A stretch of DNA of 54,538 nt, from the NCBI GenBank assembly GCA_948736885.1, contig CAPXWY010000002.1:193959-248496 (forward strand), written 5' to 3'. Numbering within the stretch: position 1 is the stretch's first letter; every line of letters begins with the position of its first letter. This stretch comes from an uncultured Alistipes sp. (lineage in GTDB: Bacteria > Bacteroidota > Bacteroidia > Bacteroidales > Rikenellaceae). The translations under genes were made by a program, and so were the position numbers. Below are positions 43,419 to 52,414 of the stretch, one piece after another. The notes under the pieces were generated by a model that was not told the origin of the DNA, searched no databases, and was given only the letters and a program-made list of their open reading frames with translations.

Positions 43419-44626
43419 GATCGGGAATTCTTTTTTATCATGCTGCGCACGGTGATGTTGGAAAGCAGGAACGCCACAAGGGCGAAAGCGGCCGTGACGA
43501 CGATGAGATCGGAGAAACGGAACTCGACGGGATAACTATCGGTGAGGAAAGTGCCGGCCGGCATCCGGATGAAGCCGAAATGCTGCTGAGCGAGGCTGGC
43601 GCCGACACCGAGAACGAGGCCGACCGAAGCACCGGCCAGACAGATCACCAACCCCTCGGCGCGGAAGACGGCGCGGACGAACGACCGGTCGGCGCCCAGG
43701 GCGGCAAGGGTCCGCATATCGTCGCGTTTGTCGACGATGAGCATGGCCAGCGCCCCCACGACGGAAAACGACGCGACAGTGAGGACCAACAAAGCGATGA
43801 AGAAGATACCCCACTTTTCGTAAGTCATGATGCGATAGAACGAAGCGCGCATTTCGGCCTGCGAACGGACACGGAATCCGTCGCCGGCGATCTGCCCGAC
43901 GGCCTCCCGTACGCGCTCAAGATCGGCCTCCGGAGAGAGGCTGAAAGCGACGGCCGAGACACGGCCGGGATGGGAAAAGAGCTCCTGCGCCAGGCGGAGC
44001 GACGTGAGGACATAGGTGCGCTCGCTCTCGAGATCGGCCGTGAAAAGACCGCTGACGGGCACCGAACGCCGGGTATAGTTGGCGACGGGCAACAAGGAAG
44101 AGAACGAACCGCGCCGGAGGGCGTAGAGGTTGACGTCGGCGTCGGCCAGCGACCGGATGCCCAACAGATAGGAAGCCGAACGCCCGACGAGCAACCGATC
44201 GAGGTCGCCGACGCGGACGACGGGATAGCCGGCGACGACATGCTGCCGGAGTGGGAAGATGTCGCCGTAACGGTCGTCGACACCGCGCAGGAGGGCCGTA
44301 GTCTGCCGCCCGTTGTGCTCCAACAAGACGCTCTGCTCGAGAAAGAACGACCGGGCGTCGACGCCCGGGATGCGGGCGAGGGCGGCGGTATCGAGGGCTG
44401 CGACGTCGAAAGTCTGACCCTCGGCGGGCGAGAGCGTGAGATCGGCGTCGAAAGCGGAACAATTGAGCTTGACAAGGGATTCGAACCCGTTGAAAACCGA
44501 CAGAAGGATGATCATCGCCGCGACGGGAACCGCGACGGCGACGACGCTCAACCCGGAGATGAGGTTGATGACCGAACGCGACGCGGACGAGAAGAAGTAA
44601 CGACGGGCGAAGAAGAAAGCGAGCAT
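43415..44626 (-). CDS. LolC/FtsX-type ABC transporter permease
   Basis: 403 aa. An N-terminal helix (about 20-42) begins after FFFARRYFFSSASRSVINLI; a large periplasmic MacB-like domain spans about 43-255; three C-terminal helices follow (about 265-395). This layout matches lipoprotein-release permeases. No LolD-like ATPase lies adjacent. The ATG at 44626 is preferred to a TTG at 44635. Confidence 0.88.
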   Translation of the reverse strand: MLAFFFARRYFFSSASRSVINLISGLSVVAVAVPVAAMIILLSVFNGFESLVKLNCSAFDADLTLSPAEGQTFDVAALDTAALARIPGVDARSFFLEQSVLLEHNGRQTTALLRGVDDRYGDIFPLRQHVVAGYPVVRVGDLDRLLVGRSASYLLGIRSLADADVNLYALRRGSFSSLLPVANYTRRSVPVSGLFTADLESERTYVLTSLRLAQELFSHPGRVSAVAFSLSPEADLERVREAVGQIAGDGFRVRSQAEMRASFYRIMTYEKWGIFFIALLVLTVASFSVVGALAMLIVDKRDDMRTLAALGADRSFVRAVFRAEGLVICLAGASVGLVLGVGASLAQQHFGFIRMPAGTFLTDSYPVEFRFSDLIVVTAAFALVAFLLSNITVRSMIKKNSRS

Positions 44627-44724
44627 GGTTTTCAATGCAGGGTGCGGAATTCGGGATTCGCGATTCCGAGGAACCGACGGGCGACCGATGTTGCCGGCTC
44701 CGAAGGCGGACCTCGAATCGGGAA

Positions 44725-45063
44725 CTATCGTTTGAGCGCCTGGTCGATCTGCTCGATGTACTCGAGCGAATCGTCGAGGAAGAACTGGATTTCGGGCACG
44801 CTCTTCAACTGGTTGCGGATACGCTGGCCCAGGGCGCGGCGCACGAACCAGTTGTTATGCTCCAACTCCTTCATGAGCTCCTCGCTGCGCTCGAAGGGAA
44901 AGACGCTGACGTAGATCTTGGCATAGCCGAAGTCGGGCGAGACGCGCACGGCGGTGACGGTGACCAACATGCCGCGGACGATGGCGGCACCCTCCTTCTG
45001 GAAGATCTCGGCCACGTCCTTCTGTATCTGCTTGGCGATTTTCTGCTGACGGGTATTTTCCAT
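44725..45063 (-). CDS. rbfA: 30S ribosome-binding factor A
   Basis: 112 aa KH-fold protein. Typical elements are RQQKIAKQIQKDVAEIFQ, VTVTAVRVSPDFGYAKIYVS and VPEIQFFLDDSLEYIEQID. It aids 16S rRNA 5' end maturation and cold adaptation. The ATG at 45063 gives the standard start. It precedes the FtsX-type permease with a 98 bp gap. Confidence 0.93.
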   Translation of the reverse strand: MENTRQQKIAKQIQKDVAEIFQKEGAAIVRGMLVTVTAVRVSPDFGYAKIYVSVFPFERSEELMKELEHNNWFVRRALGQRIRNQLKSVPEIQFFLDDSLEYIEQIDQALKR

Positions 45064-45074
45064 GGTTGAACGAT

Positions 45075-45884
45075 TTACAATTCGTATTTGAAGACTTCGC
45101 GGTTCCTCTCGCGCTTGGGGCGCGGCTTCCACGACTCGAAACCTGTGCGGTTGAAACGGTAGCTTACACCGAAACCGATATTGAGGTTGTCGAGCGGCGA
45201 CCGCAGCGGCGTGTTGCGGAACGGATTCTCGGAGCCGTCGGTGAGGTTGTCGGCATAACGCGTGCGGTTGCGCAACAGATCGGAAAAGCCGAAGTAATAA
45301 CGCACGCGGAAATTGAGCTCGAAGCGGCTGACGAGGATCGCCACGCCGCCGCCGCCGGCCAGGCCGTAGCCCCAACGGTTGTCGCGGGCGAGGTGGAACC
45401 GATAATCGCCGTGCCAGTCCTCCTTGCCCTGCTCGCGGGCGAGCTCGTTCTCATAGGTGGAGGAAAAATTGTAGGAGAAGGTAGCCGCAGCCTCAAGGTA
45501 GACGCGCAAGTGCTTTTTGGCCACATAGACGTGTGGCTGCCACACGACGGGCAGGACCACGGAATTGACCCGGCGCCGGTAATAGAGGTAATCGGCCTTG
45601 TCGTCGACCAGCGACGCGTTGACGGCATGGGAGAATCCCAGCTGCAAGAACTCGAGGTCGACGCCGAAGCCGCCCACGACGCGCTGGGGGCCGTAGTAAC
45701 GCCACGAAAGACCGGCGTTGTACATGCCCCACATGGCGCGGCTCTCCTGCCGGGGCTCGAACCGGCCGCTGCCCATGCCGTAACCGGCCAAGGCGCCGAA
45801 CGTATGCTGTGCACCGGCCGACTGCCAAGCGAAGCAAGCGGCAAGGAGGCAGAACGCCGACCGGAAGAGATGTACTGTTTTCAT
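45075..45884 (-). CDS. outer-membrane beta-barrel protein
   Basis: 269 aa. A signal peptide (residues 1-25, ending SAGAQ) precedes repeated amphipathic strands rich in Tyr, Phe and Gly (for example RFELNFRVRYYFGFSDLL). The near-C-terminal LNIGFGVSYRF looks like the last strand, followed by a basic tail KPRPKRERN. It is of the porin-family/OmpA-like barrel type with no specific name. It ends 11 bp before rbfA and starts 5 bp after the Ig-like lipoprotein. Confidence 0.8.
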   Translation of the reverse strand: MKTVHLFRSAFCLLAACFAWQSAGAQHTFGALAGYGMGSGRFEPRQESRAMWGMYNAGLSWRYYGPQRVVGGFGVDLEFLQLGFSHAVNASLVDDKADYLYYRRRVNSVVLPVVWQPHVYVAKKHLRVYLEAAATFSYNFSSTYENELAREQGKEDWHGDYRFHLARDNRWGYGLAGGGGVAILVSRFELNFRVRYYFGFSDLLRNRTRYADNLTDGSENPFRNTPLRSPLDNLNIGFGVSYRFNRTGFESWKPRPKRERNREVFKYEL

Positions 45885-45889
45885 GATGA

Positions 45890-47932
45890 TTAACGCATAG
45901 GGTTGAACATCGAACCCGAACGGCCGCCGAAGCCGCCCGGACTGCCGGACGAACTCTGCCGGTCGCGCGAATCGTTCTGCCGGGGGCCCTCCTTGGCGCG
46001 CTTCTCCTCCTCGCGCCGCAGGCGCCGGAGCTCGCGCTCGTCGAGCAGGCGCGAAAGCGACTCCATGGTCACGGGAGCGAAGATGCGGTTCATGTCCATC
46101 TCGAACTCGAAATCCCAGTTGGCTTTGGTGGAAAAGGTCTCCTCGCCCTCGTCGTTGACGAACATCTCGGTGCGCTCGGGCTGACGCCGGAGCACCACGT
46201 CGCCGGTATCCCATTTGCCGTTGCGGTTGGCGTCCTCGATGATGCGGAAACGGATCTCGCCGGGCGCCACGTAGTTGAAACGCACGCTGCCGCTGCCGAC
46301 ATCGCGGCGCTCCTGCTTGAGCGCACCGCTGCCGTCGAGGAGCTGGACGATGTAACGCATGCTGTCGCGCGCCTTGACATTGACGATGACCGTGGCATGC
46401 TTCTCGGGAGCGAGGACGGTATACTTGCCGACGATCGAATCGTTGGTGAATCCGGCGATGTCGGTGATGGCCCCGGCGGGAATGGTGAGGGTATACTTGC
46501 CGTCGGGTTTCCAGGGTGCGCGCAGGTACCAACGCCGCAAGAGAGCCGTATCGCGGACGAGGCGGACGGGCAGGTCCTCGACGGAGTTGTCGGGCGACGT
46601 GACGGTGAGGAGCAAAGCGGCCGAATCGACGCGGGCCAGAGGATAATCGAAGTCGACGGCGAGGTGGTTTTCGGGGTTGACCTCGCCCGAAAGGGGAAGC
46701 TTGAACCCGAAAAGGCTGGGCTTCCTGGGCTCGATCCACTCCTCGCCCGCCTCCTCGGCCTTGCGCCGGTCGCGCTCGAGTTTTTCGCGCTCGCGCTGCT
46801 GCTCCTTGGTCTCGACCATGCGCCAGGGGAGCTTCAACGGCTCGGTGACGCGCTGCAGGACGTTGACCGAATCGTGCTTGAAGTAAGTGACGGAACCGCG
46901 GATGGTGTCGGGCAGCTGTGCGGAAGGAACGGTGAACCAGACGGCCAACGTATCGCGCCCGACGGTCTGCGGATCGATGATGAACCCGTCGTCGGGGATA
47001 CCCTCGAAGCGGATGGAATCGATCTGCGGGCGGGCGGCGGAGAAATAGAGCATGGCCTTGTGCTGCTGGGGCCGCTCGCTCTGCGAAAGGACCTGGCGCC
47101 GGAAGGCGCGGTCGGTGAACATGCGCAGGTAGAGTTGCGGCTCGGCGGAGACGTACTGCCGGAGCGAATCGTACCAGATGGCGAAATCGGGCATCCTGGC
47201 GGGGTTGAACGCACCCTCGAGGAACCCGACCCGGTCGGTGCCGGGCTCGTACATCTGATTGTCGTTGACATCCTTGACGGCGTAGACGCGGTAAGGGATG
47301 GGCTTGAGGTTCTGCGCGATGAAGACACCGTTGTTCTCGGCCCGCGCGATGACGGCGGGCTTATACTTGAAGATGGTGGAATCGTACTCGGCGACGTTCC
47401 CGACGGAATCGGCCGGGAAGAACCAGATGAAACTTTTGGAGACGGAATCGGCCTTGTAGGCATCGGCCGTATAACCCGACATGATCATGGAATCGATCTC
47501 GGGGCCCGTGGAGAAGACGTAGCGCATGGAGTGCAGCGGGTTGCCCTCGTTGTTGTCGCGCAGGGCGCTGCCGAAGTTGAGCGCATAGGTAGTATTGGGC
47601 AGGAGCGTGTCGCGCAACTGGATCATGATCCCCCTGCCGCGGACGGAGAGGGTGGGTTTCTTCTTCATCTGCGGCGAGGTGAAGAACTCCTTCTGCTGGT
47701 CCTTGAGCTGGACGAACTCGTCGAACTCGATGTAGATGCGGCCGTGGCCGGTCGTGGGCCGGTCGGTGGAGAAGTTGTCGGGCGTCATGCCGACGATGAC
47801 GGGAGGCAGCGAATCGCGCGGACCGCCCGTGGGGACCATGGTGCTGGCGCACCGGCAGAAAAACGCCGAAGCGAAGAAAAGAGCGACGAGAAGACGCGAA
47901 ACGGCGCGGATATGCTTGCAGGAACTATTCAT
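45890..47932 (-). CDS. Ig-like domain (Big_5-type) surface lipoprotein
   Basis: 680 aa. The hydrophobic N-terminus ends near Cys26/Cys28 (AFFCRCAS), suggesting lipidation although the lipobox is not canonical. DSLPPVIVGMTPDNFSTDRP with YIEFDEFVQLKD is the bacterial Ig-like (SbsA/Big_5) signature at about residues 40-130. A charged coiled stretch (EQQREREKLERDRRKAEE, about 395-412) is followed by another beta-rich region and a Gly/Ser/Asp-rich tail ending FNPMR. It is probably exported and surface or periplasmic. The ATG at 47932 overlaps the preceding lipoprotein stop by 8 bp. Confidence 0.83.
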   Translation of the reverse strand: MNSSCKHIRAVSRLLVALFFASAFFCRCASTMVPTGGPRDSLPPVIVGMTPDNFSTDRPTTGHGRIYIEFDEFVQLKDQQKEFFTSPQMKKKPTLSVRGRGIMIQLRDTLLPNTTYALNFGSALRDNNEGNPLHSMRYVFSTGPEIDSMIMSGYTADAYKADSVSKSFIWFFPADSVGNVAEYDSTIFKYKPAVIARAENNGVFIAQNLKPIPYRVYAVKDVNDNQMYEPGTDRVGFLEGAFNPARMPDFAIWYDSLRQYVSAEPQLYLRMFTDRAFRRQVLSQSERPQQHKAMLYFSAARPQIDSIRFEGIPDDGFIIDPQTVGRDTLAVWFTVPSAQLPDTIRGSVTYFKHDSVNVLQRVTEPLKLPWRMVETKEQQREREKLERDRRKAEEAGEEWIEPRKPSLFGFKLPLSGEVNPENHLAVDFDYPLARVDSAALLLTVTSPDNSVEDLPVRLVRDTALLRRWYLRAPWKPDGKYTLTIPAGAITDIAGFTNDSIVGKYTVLAPEKHATVIVNVKARDSMRYIVQLLDGSGALKQERRDVGSGSVRFNYVAPGEIRFRIIEDANRNGKWDTGDVVLRRQPERTEMFVNDEGEETFSTKANWDFEFEMDMNRIFAPVTMESLSRLLDERELRRLRREEEKRAKEGPRQNDSRDRQSSSGSPGGFGGRSGSMFNPMR

Positions 47933-48881
47933 CGTTGGTATCGGTTGTATTCTCCTCCGCAGCAGGCGCATAACGCTCGTCGACGAAGCACCAGCCCTCC
48001 TCCTGCGCGATCCACCGCTCCTGCCAGGGACGGAAGAGAACGGCGAAGGCGGGATCGGGGGCGGAGAAGTCGATCCCGACTTTGGTATAAGCGTAGATGC
48101 GGTCGGAACGGTCGACGGCCACCAACATGACGGGGGTAGCCGAGATCTCCAGGCCGTAGACATCGCTGTCGGCGACCTGGTAACCGGGAAAATCGGGCGA
48201 AGTGCGGGTGACGCCGGAAGTCTTGGAAGTGATGATGCCCTCGGCGGCGTGCTCGTAGGAGGCGATGCGCCACTCGGTGGTGTCGACGGCATAGGCGTAG
48301 ACCTTGCACGACTCGATCGGACCGGGCTCGGCCCCCTGGGATGCCTGCGCACGGACCTCGACGGAACAATCGACCCAAGACGGCTCGACGTAGAAATCGT
48401 TGAAGAAAAGCCAGTTGCCGTACTTATAGGACTTGCCCTGCTTCCAAGGCTGGAAAACGAGCGAGACGGACAACAAAGGCAAATTGACGGGCAGCTGCTG
48501 GCGCGTATAGGCGTAGAGCTTGTCGACGGGGTCGACGACGACGACCATCTGCCATTCGCGGGCAAGGTCGAGCCGGATCTGCCCGCTGTCGTCGTAAGGT
48601 ACCGACGAAGCGACGGGCACGGAGAGCTTCTGAGCGGGATTGCTGCGCGAAGTGATGATGCCGGCCAAGGCGTCGTCGTAGGAAGCGACGGTCCACAAAG
48701 CCGTATCGGCGTCGAAAGCATAGGCTACGGCACCGGAGACGACGGAAGGGACGCGGTCGTCGGGCGTGGCCTCGCGCAGGGGCTTGACGACGTAGACGGT
48801 GCGGAAAGCCACCTCCTTGAAACAAGAAACGACGAAAAGGAGGGCGACGCACGAAAAGACGAGATGACCTATTCTTCGCAT
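47925..48881 (-). CDS. lipoprotein with internal tandem duplication
   Basis: 318 aa. Signal sequence ends with lipobox VVSC (Cys20). Two ~97-residue repeats occupy about 52-148 and 194-290: VAYAFDADTALWTVASYDDA pairs with VYAYAVDTTEWRIASYEHAA, GIITS with GIITSK, KLYAYTRQ with RIYAYTKV, and LVFQPWKQG with VLFRPWQER. No named family is recognised. It sits between folK (13-bp overlap) and the Ig-like lipoprotein (8-bp overlap), indicating tight co-expression. Confidence 0.82.
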   Translation of the reverse strand: MRRIGHLVFSCVALLFVVSCFKEVAFRTVYVVKPLREATPDDRVPSVVSGAVAYAFDADTALWTVASYDDALAGIITSRSNPAQKLSVPVASSVPYDDSGQIRLDLAREWQMVVVVDPVDKLYAYTRQQLPVNLPLLSVSLVFQPWKQGKSYKYGNWLFFNDFYVEPSWVDCSVEVRAQASQGAEPGPIESCKVYAYAVDTTEWRIASYEHAAEGIITSKTSGVTRTSPDFPGYQVADSDVYGLEISATPVMLVAVDRSDRIYAYTKVGIDFSAPDPAFAVLFRPWQERWIAQEEGWCFVDERYAPAAEENTTDTNDE

Positions 48882-49384
48882 GGCTTCTGAGATTGAGTGG
48901 CGCGCAAGGCGTCGAGCAACTGGCCGACGGTGAGACCCGAAACGGGATGGCGCCGCTCGCGGACGATCTCGCAGAGGGGCACCAGGGCGAACTCGCGCTC
49001 GGCCAGGCGGGGATGGGGCACGGTGAGCTGCTCGCTCTCGATGACCCGGTCGTCGTAGAAGATGATGTCGATGTCGATGGGACGCGACGCATAGCGCATG
49101 CCGGCAGAGGCTTTTTCGAGCGTCTCGGCGGCGCGGTTGCGCCCCAACTCGCGCTCGATGGAGCGGATGGCGTCGAGGACCTCCTCGGGCGAGAGGTCGG
49201 TGGAGACCTCGAGGGCCTGGTTGGAGAAACGCTCGGAAGCCTCGAAACCCCACGGCTCGCTCTCGTAACGGTGCGAACAACGCAGGACGGCGCCGATGCG
49301 GGAATTGATCAGCTGCTGGGCGCTGCGAAGCGTTTGCCGGACGTCGCCGAGGTTGCCGCCGGCGAGGAGAATGACGCGTGCCAT
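48869..49384 (-). CDS. folK: HPPK (hydroxymethyl-dihydropterin pyrophosphokinase)
   Basis: 171 aa. Typical blocks are LLAGGNLGDVRQTLR, SEPWGFEASERFSNQALEV, RPIDIDIIFYDD and VPHPRLAEREFALVPL. It transfers pyrophosphate from ATP to hydroxymethyl-dihydropterin in folate synthesis. It starts one base before the holB stop region ends and overlaps the following lipoprotein gene by 13 bp. folC lies 43 kb away. Confidence 0.95.
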   Translation of the reverse strand: MARVILLAGGNLGDVRQTLRSAQQLINSRIGAVLRCSHRYESEPWGFEASERFSNQALEVSTDLSPEEVLDAIRSIERELGRNRAAETLEKASAGMRYASRPIDIDIIFYDDRVIESEQLTVPHPRLAEREFALVPLCEIVRERRHPVSGLTVGQLLDALRATQSQKPCEE

Positions 49385-49385
49385 G

Positions 49386-50531
49386 CTACAGATGCTTTAT
49401 GAGTTTGCTCACCGCGAGGGCGAAATGGGTGAAGACGATGGTGGGATTGCCGTTCTGGGCGATCTGCGCGGCGGCCGACTCGATCTGCGCAACGAGCGCC
49501 TCGATGTTGCCCGAATCGACGAAAGGTGCGAACTTCGAACAGAAAGCGAGCTCCTCGCCCCAGAGGTAACCGATCTCGGGGATGCCGGCGTGGAGCATGT
49601 AACTTTCGCGCAGGAGCCGGGCGGCGTCGAGCAGGAAAGCACGCTGCTGCTCGCGGGAGAGCTGTGCGGCCTCCTCGGCCCAGCCGATGAGCTCGAGGTG
49701 CTTGTCGTTGTAGCTCAACCGCATGAGGTTGCAGAAAAACTGGAAATTCTCGCGGCGCAAGGCGTCGCTCTCGCCGGCGGCGAGGTGCTGCAACTCGGGG
49801 AAGCTGCCCCCGGCAAGCCGCGCCATGTTGCGGGCCTGGAGGGGGTCGGAGATACCGCTGTCGATGGCGACGCGCTCGAGGACCTCGGGAGCGATGCGCG
49901 GCACGGCGACCTCCTGCGTACGGGAGATGATGGTGGGCAGAAGCCGGTCGGGCCGCTCGGAGACGAGGATGAAGAGGGTGCGCTCCCAAGGCTCCTCGAG
50001 GATTTTGAGGATCTTGTTGGCGGCCTCCTCGTTCATGGCCTCGGGAAGCCACACGAGCATGATCTTGTAATCGGCCTCGAAGCTCTTGAAGGAGAGTTTG
50101 CGGATGATCTCGTCGGCCTCGCGGGCGGAAATCATGCCCTTGAGGGTTTTGCCCAGATCGAGGCGGTCGTACCAATCCTGCGGAGAGACGTAGCCCCGGC
50201 GCTCGGCGAACAACTGCCGGAAAAGGGACATGAACTCGTCGCTGAGCATCACTTCGCCGGACTTTTTACCCTGCTTGTTGACGGGAAAGACGAGATGGAA
50301 ATCGGGATGGGCCAGAGCCTCGATCTGCTTGCAGTCGGGGCACTCGCCGCACGAATCGCCGTTGAGACGGTGGCGGCAGCAGAGATACTGCACGTAAGCG
50401 ACGGCCAACGCCAGAGCCCCGGCTCCGGCGCTGCCGGAAAAGAGCTGGGCATGGCTGATGCGGCCGGTATCGACCGACTGCGCCAGATGCCGCTTCAACT
50501 CCTCCTGTCCTATGATGTCAGCGAAACGCAC
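49386..50531 (-). CDS. holB: DNA polymerase III delta-prime subunit
   Basis: 381 aa AAA+ clamp-loader protein. The zinc site CRHRLNGDSCGECPDC is present near residues 52-67. The P-loop region reads SGSAGAGALALAVAY and lacks a proper GKT, as expected for delta-prime, which does not hydrolyse ATP. It starts with GTG at 50531. The flippase lies 6 bp upstream, and folK 1 bp downstream. Confidence 0.9.
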   Translation of the reverse strand: MRFADIIGQEELKRHLAQSVDTGRISHAQLFSGSAGAGALALAVAYVQYLCCRHRLNGDSCGECPDCKQIEALAHPDFHLVFPVNKQGKKSGEVMLSDEFMSLFRQLFAERRGYVSPQDWYDRLDLGKTLKGMISAREADEIIRKLSFKSFEADYKIMLVWLPEAMNEEAANKILKILEEPWERTLFILVSERPDRLLPTIISRTQEVAVPRIAPEVLERVAIDSGISDPLQARNMARLAGGSFPELQHLAAGESDALRRENFQFFCNLMRLSYNDKHLELIGWAEEAAQLSREQQRAFLLDAARLLRESYMLHAGIPEIGYLWGEELAFCSKFAPFVDSGNIEALVAQIESAAAQIAQNGNPTIVFTHFALAVSKLIKHL

Positions 50532-50537
50532 GATTGT

Positions 50538-52007
50538 CTACTTTTTTCGGAGTGCCGCCCGCAACAACGCCCCGACGTCGATCCGCTCGCGGCGGACGAG
50601 GTAGAAGGCATAGGCTGCAAACAACACGATATTGAACGCATAACCCGCGAACGCATTATCGACGCAGCGGGACAAAAATTCGGCCATGAAAAAGACCCCG
50701 AGGGCGAGAACGACGAACTCGCCGATGCGGCCCCACGGGTAGGGCGTGGGAAAGAAACGCCGGTTGAGCCACCACGAAACGGCGACCATGACGGACTCGC
50801 TGACCAAGCGGGCCCAGGCGGCGCCGAAGTAACCCCACACGGGGATGAACCACCATCCGGAAACGAGCATGGCGGCCAAACCGGCGCCCGTAACGACGAT
50901 GGCCAGCGACGTACGCTCCTCGCGCTTGTACCAGAACGAGAGGTTGAGCCACACGCCGGCGAGGATGTTGGCGCCGAGGACGACGGGGAGGATGTGGATG
51001 CCCTCGCGGAAGTCGCGCCCGACGATCAGAGCGAAGAAGTCGCGGAAGAGGGCGATGCCCAGGAAGATGAGCATCGACGCCATGACGTAGTACTTCAGAG
51101 CGGCGGCGTTCATCTCGACGAAGTCGGACTTGCGGAAATTGGAGAGGAAGAACGGTTCGGCGGCGAGGCGGTACATCTGGTAGAAGAGCATCATGACGAC
51201 GGCGATCTTGGTGATGGCGCCGTAGACGCCCAACTGCGCCATGGCCCCGGCGGGAACGAGGTATTTGATGAGCTGACGGTCGATGAACTCGTTGGCTGTG
51301 CCGGCAAGCCCACCGACGAGCAACGGAAGGGAATAGACGAAGACGGCGGCGAGCAACGCCCGGTCGATGTGCGGAACGGTGCGGTCGACGGTGGAGAGGA
51401 TAAGGAGCCAGGTAACGGCGCTGGCGATGAGGTTGGCGACGAAGACCCACCCGACGCCGAAGTCGGAAGCGAAAAGACCCGCGATGCCGAAAGCAAAGGC
51501 GAGCGCGACGTTCAGAACGACGTTGAGCGCCTTGAACCCGACGAACGTGAGCGACCGTCCCTGCTCGCGCAAGCGGGAGAAGGGGATGCAGGCCCAGACG
51601 TCGAAGAGGACGATCAGAGCTACCAACACGACGTAGGCGGGATGGGCGGCGTAGGCCTCGCCCATGGCCCGGGCGACGGGCATGCGGAAAAAGATGATGG
51701 CTCCGCAAAACAATGCAGCGGCCAACGATGTGACGCCCCACGTAGTGGCGAAAAGGCGCCGTTTGGCGGCGATCACATCGCCCCCGGCCTGGTCGGCCTT
51801 GGCGGAAAAACGGAAGTAGCTGGACTCCATGCCCATCGTAAGGAGCGTGAGAGCCAGCGGGATAAGGGCGTAGATGTCGGTGACGATGCCGTAGGTCTCC
51901 TGCCCGAAGATACGGGTATAGTAGGGCGTGAGCAGGTAGCTGAGGAACCTGACCACGATGGTGCTGATGCCGTAGACGGCGGTCTGTTTGGCCAACTTTT
52001 CGAGCAT
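50538..52007 (-). CDS. oligosaccharide flippase family membrane protein
   Basis: 489 aa with about twelve to fourteen hydrophobic helices, starting KQTAVYGISTIVVRFLSYLL. The MATE/Wzx-like architecture implies movement of a lipid-linked glycan across the inner membrane. No glycosyltransferase cluster is adjacent, so the glycan is unknown. Expression probably starts in the promoter-like repeat array just upstream: the nearest TATCTTTG is about 19 bp before the ATG. Confidence 0.88.
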   Translation of the reverse strand: MLEKLAKQTAVYGISTIVVRFLSYLLTPYYTRIFGQETYGIVTDIYALIPLALTLLTMGMESSYFRFSAKADQAGGDVIAAKRRLFATTWGVTSLAAALFCGAIIFFRMPVARAMGEAYAAHPAYVVLVALIVLFDVWACIPFSRLREQGRSLTFVGFKALNVVLNVALAFAFGIAGLFASDFGVGWVFVANLIASAVTWLLILSTVDRTVPHIDRALLAAVFVYSLPLLVGGLAGTANEFIDRQLIKYLVPAGAMAQLGVYGAITKIAVVMMLFYQMYRLAAEPFFLSNFRKSDFVEMNAAALKYYVMASMLIFLGIALFRDFFALIVGRDFREGIHILPVVLGANILAGVWLNLSFWYKREERTSLAIVVTGAGLAAMLVSGWWFIPVWGYFGAAWARLVSESVMVAVSWWLNRRFFPTPYPWGRIGEFVVLALGVFFMAEFLSRCVDNAFAGYAFNIVLFAAYAFYLVRRERIDVGALLRAALRKK

Positions 52008-52025
52008 GGAACGACGTTAACCTGA

Positions 52026-52325
52026 CAAAGATACGAATAAGCGAGGGCAAAAGCAAGCTTGCTTGCATTTTGCCGAGCGGGAGTATCTTGGGCGAAGCCA
52101 AAGATACGAATAAGCCGAGAACAAAAACCTGCTTGCTTGCATTTTGCCGAGCGGGAGTATTATCGGCGCAAGCCAAAGATTGTGCAAGGTGAGGGCATAG
52201 CCAAAGTTATTTGAGCTATGCCGAACCGAAGCCCATCTTCTTTAAAGATACGAATAAGCCGAGAACAAAAACCTGCTTGCTTGCATTTTGCCGAGCGGGA
52301 GTATCTTCGGCGCAAGCCAGAGTTC
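52026..52325 (-). repeat. four-unit tandem array of promoter-bearing palindromic repeats
   Basis: -7-like boxes (TATCTTTG or variants on the minus strand) recur at 52026-52033, 52099-52106, 52174-52181 and 52243-52250, spacings 73, 75 and 69 bp. Three units have the core TGCTTGCTTGCATTTTGCCG or its variant with AAGCTTGC; the third (52174-52242) has a divergent core like the 27.4 kb repeats. The unit nearest the flippase is placed as its promoter. The plus-strand array at 8963-9160 is its mirror. Confidence 0.85.
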
Positions 52326-52414
52326 GGATAGCCGCACAGAATGGCAAAGCGAACAAAAACACCCGGAAGATTCTTCGCTGCCGCTCAGAAAGACAAAACG
52401 GCCCCTTGCCCCGG
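52326..52414. repeat. CATTCTGAG-type repeat copy next to corA
   Basis: GATTCTTCGCTGCCGCTCAG (52369-52388) and following AAAGACAA is a copy of the CATTCTGAGCGNAGCGAAGAATC family, inverted. It lies at the 3' end of corA. With the array it fills the 407 bp between corA and the flippase; no gene is seen. Confidence 0.5.

Noticed and set aside
49296..52025. 909-codon open frame on the plus strand
   Set aside because: Antisense to holB and the flippase; acidic, low-complexity translation typical of antisense frames.
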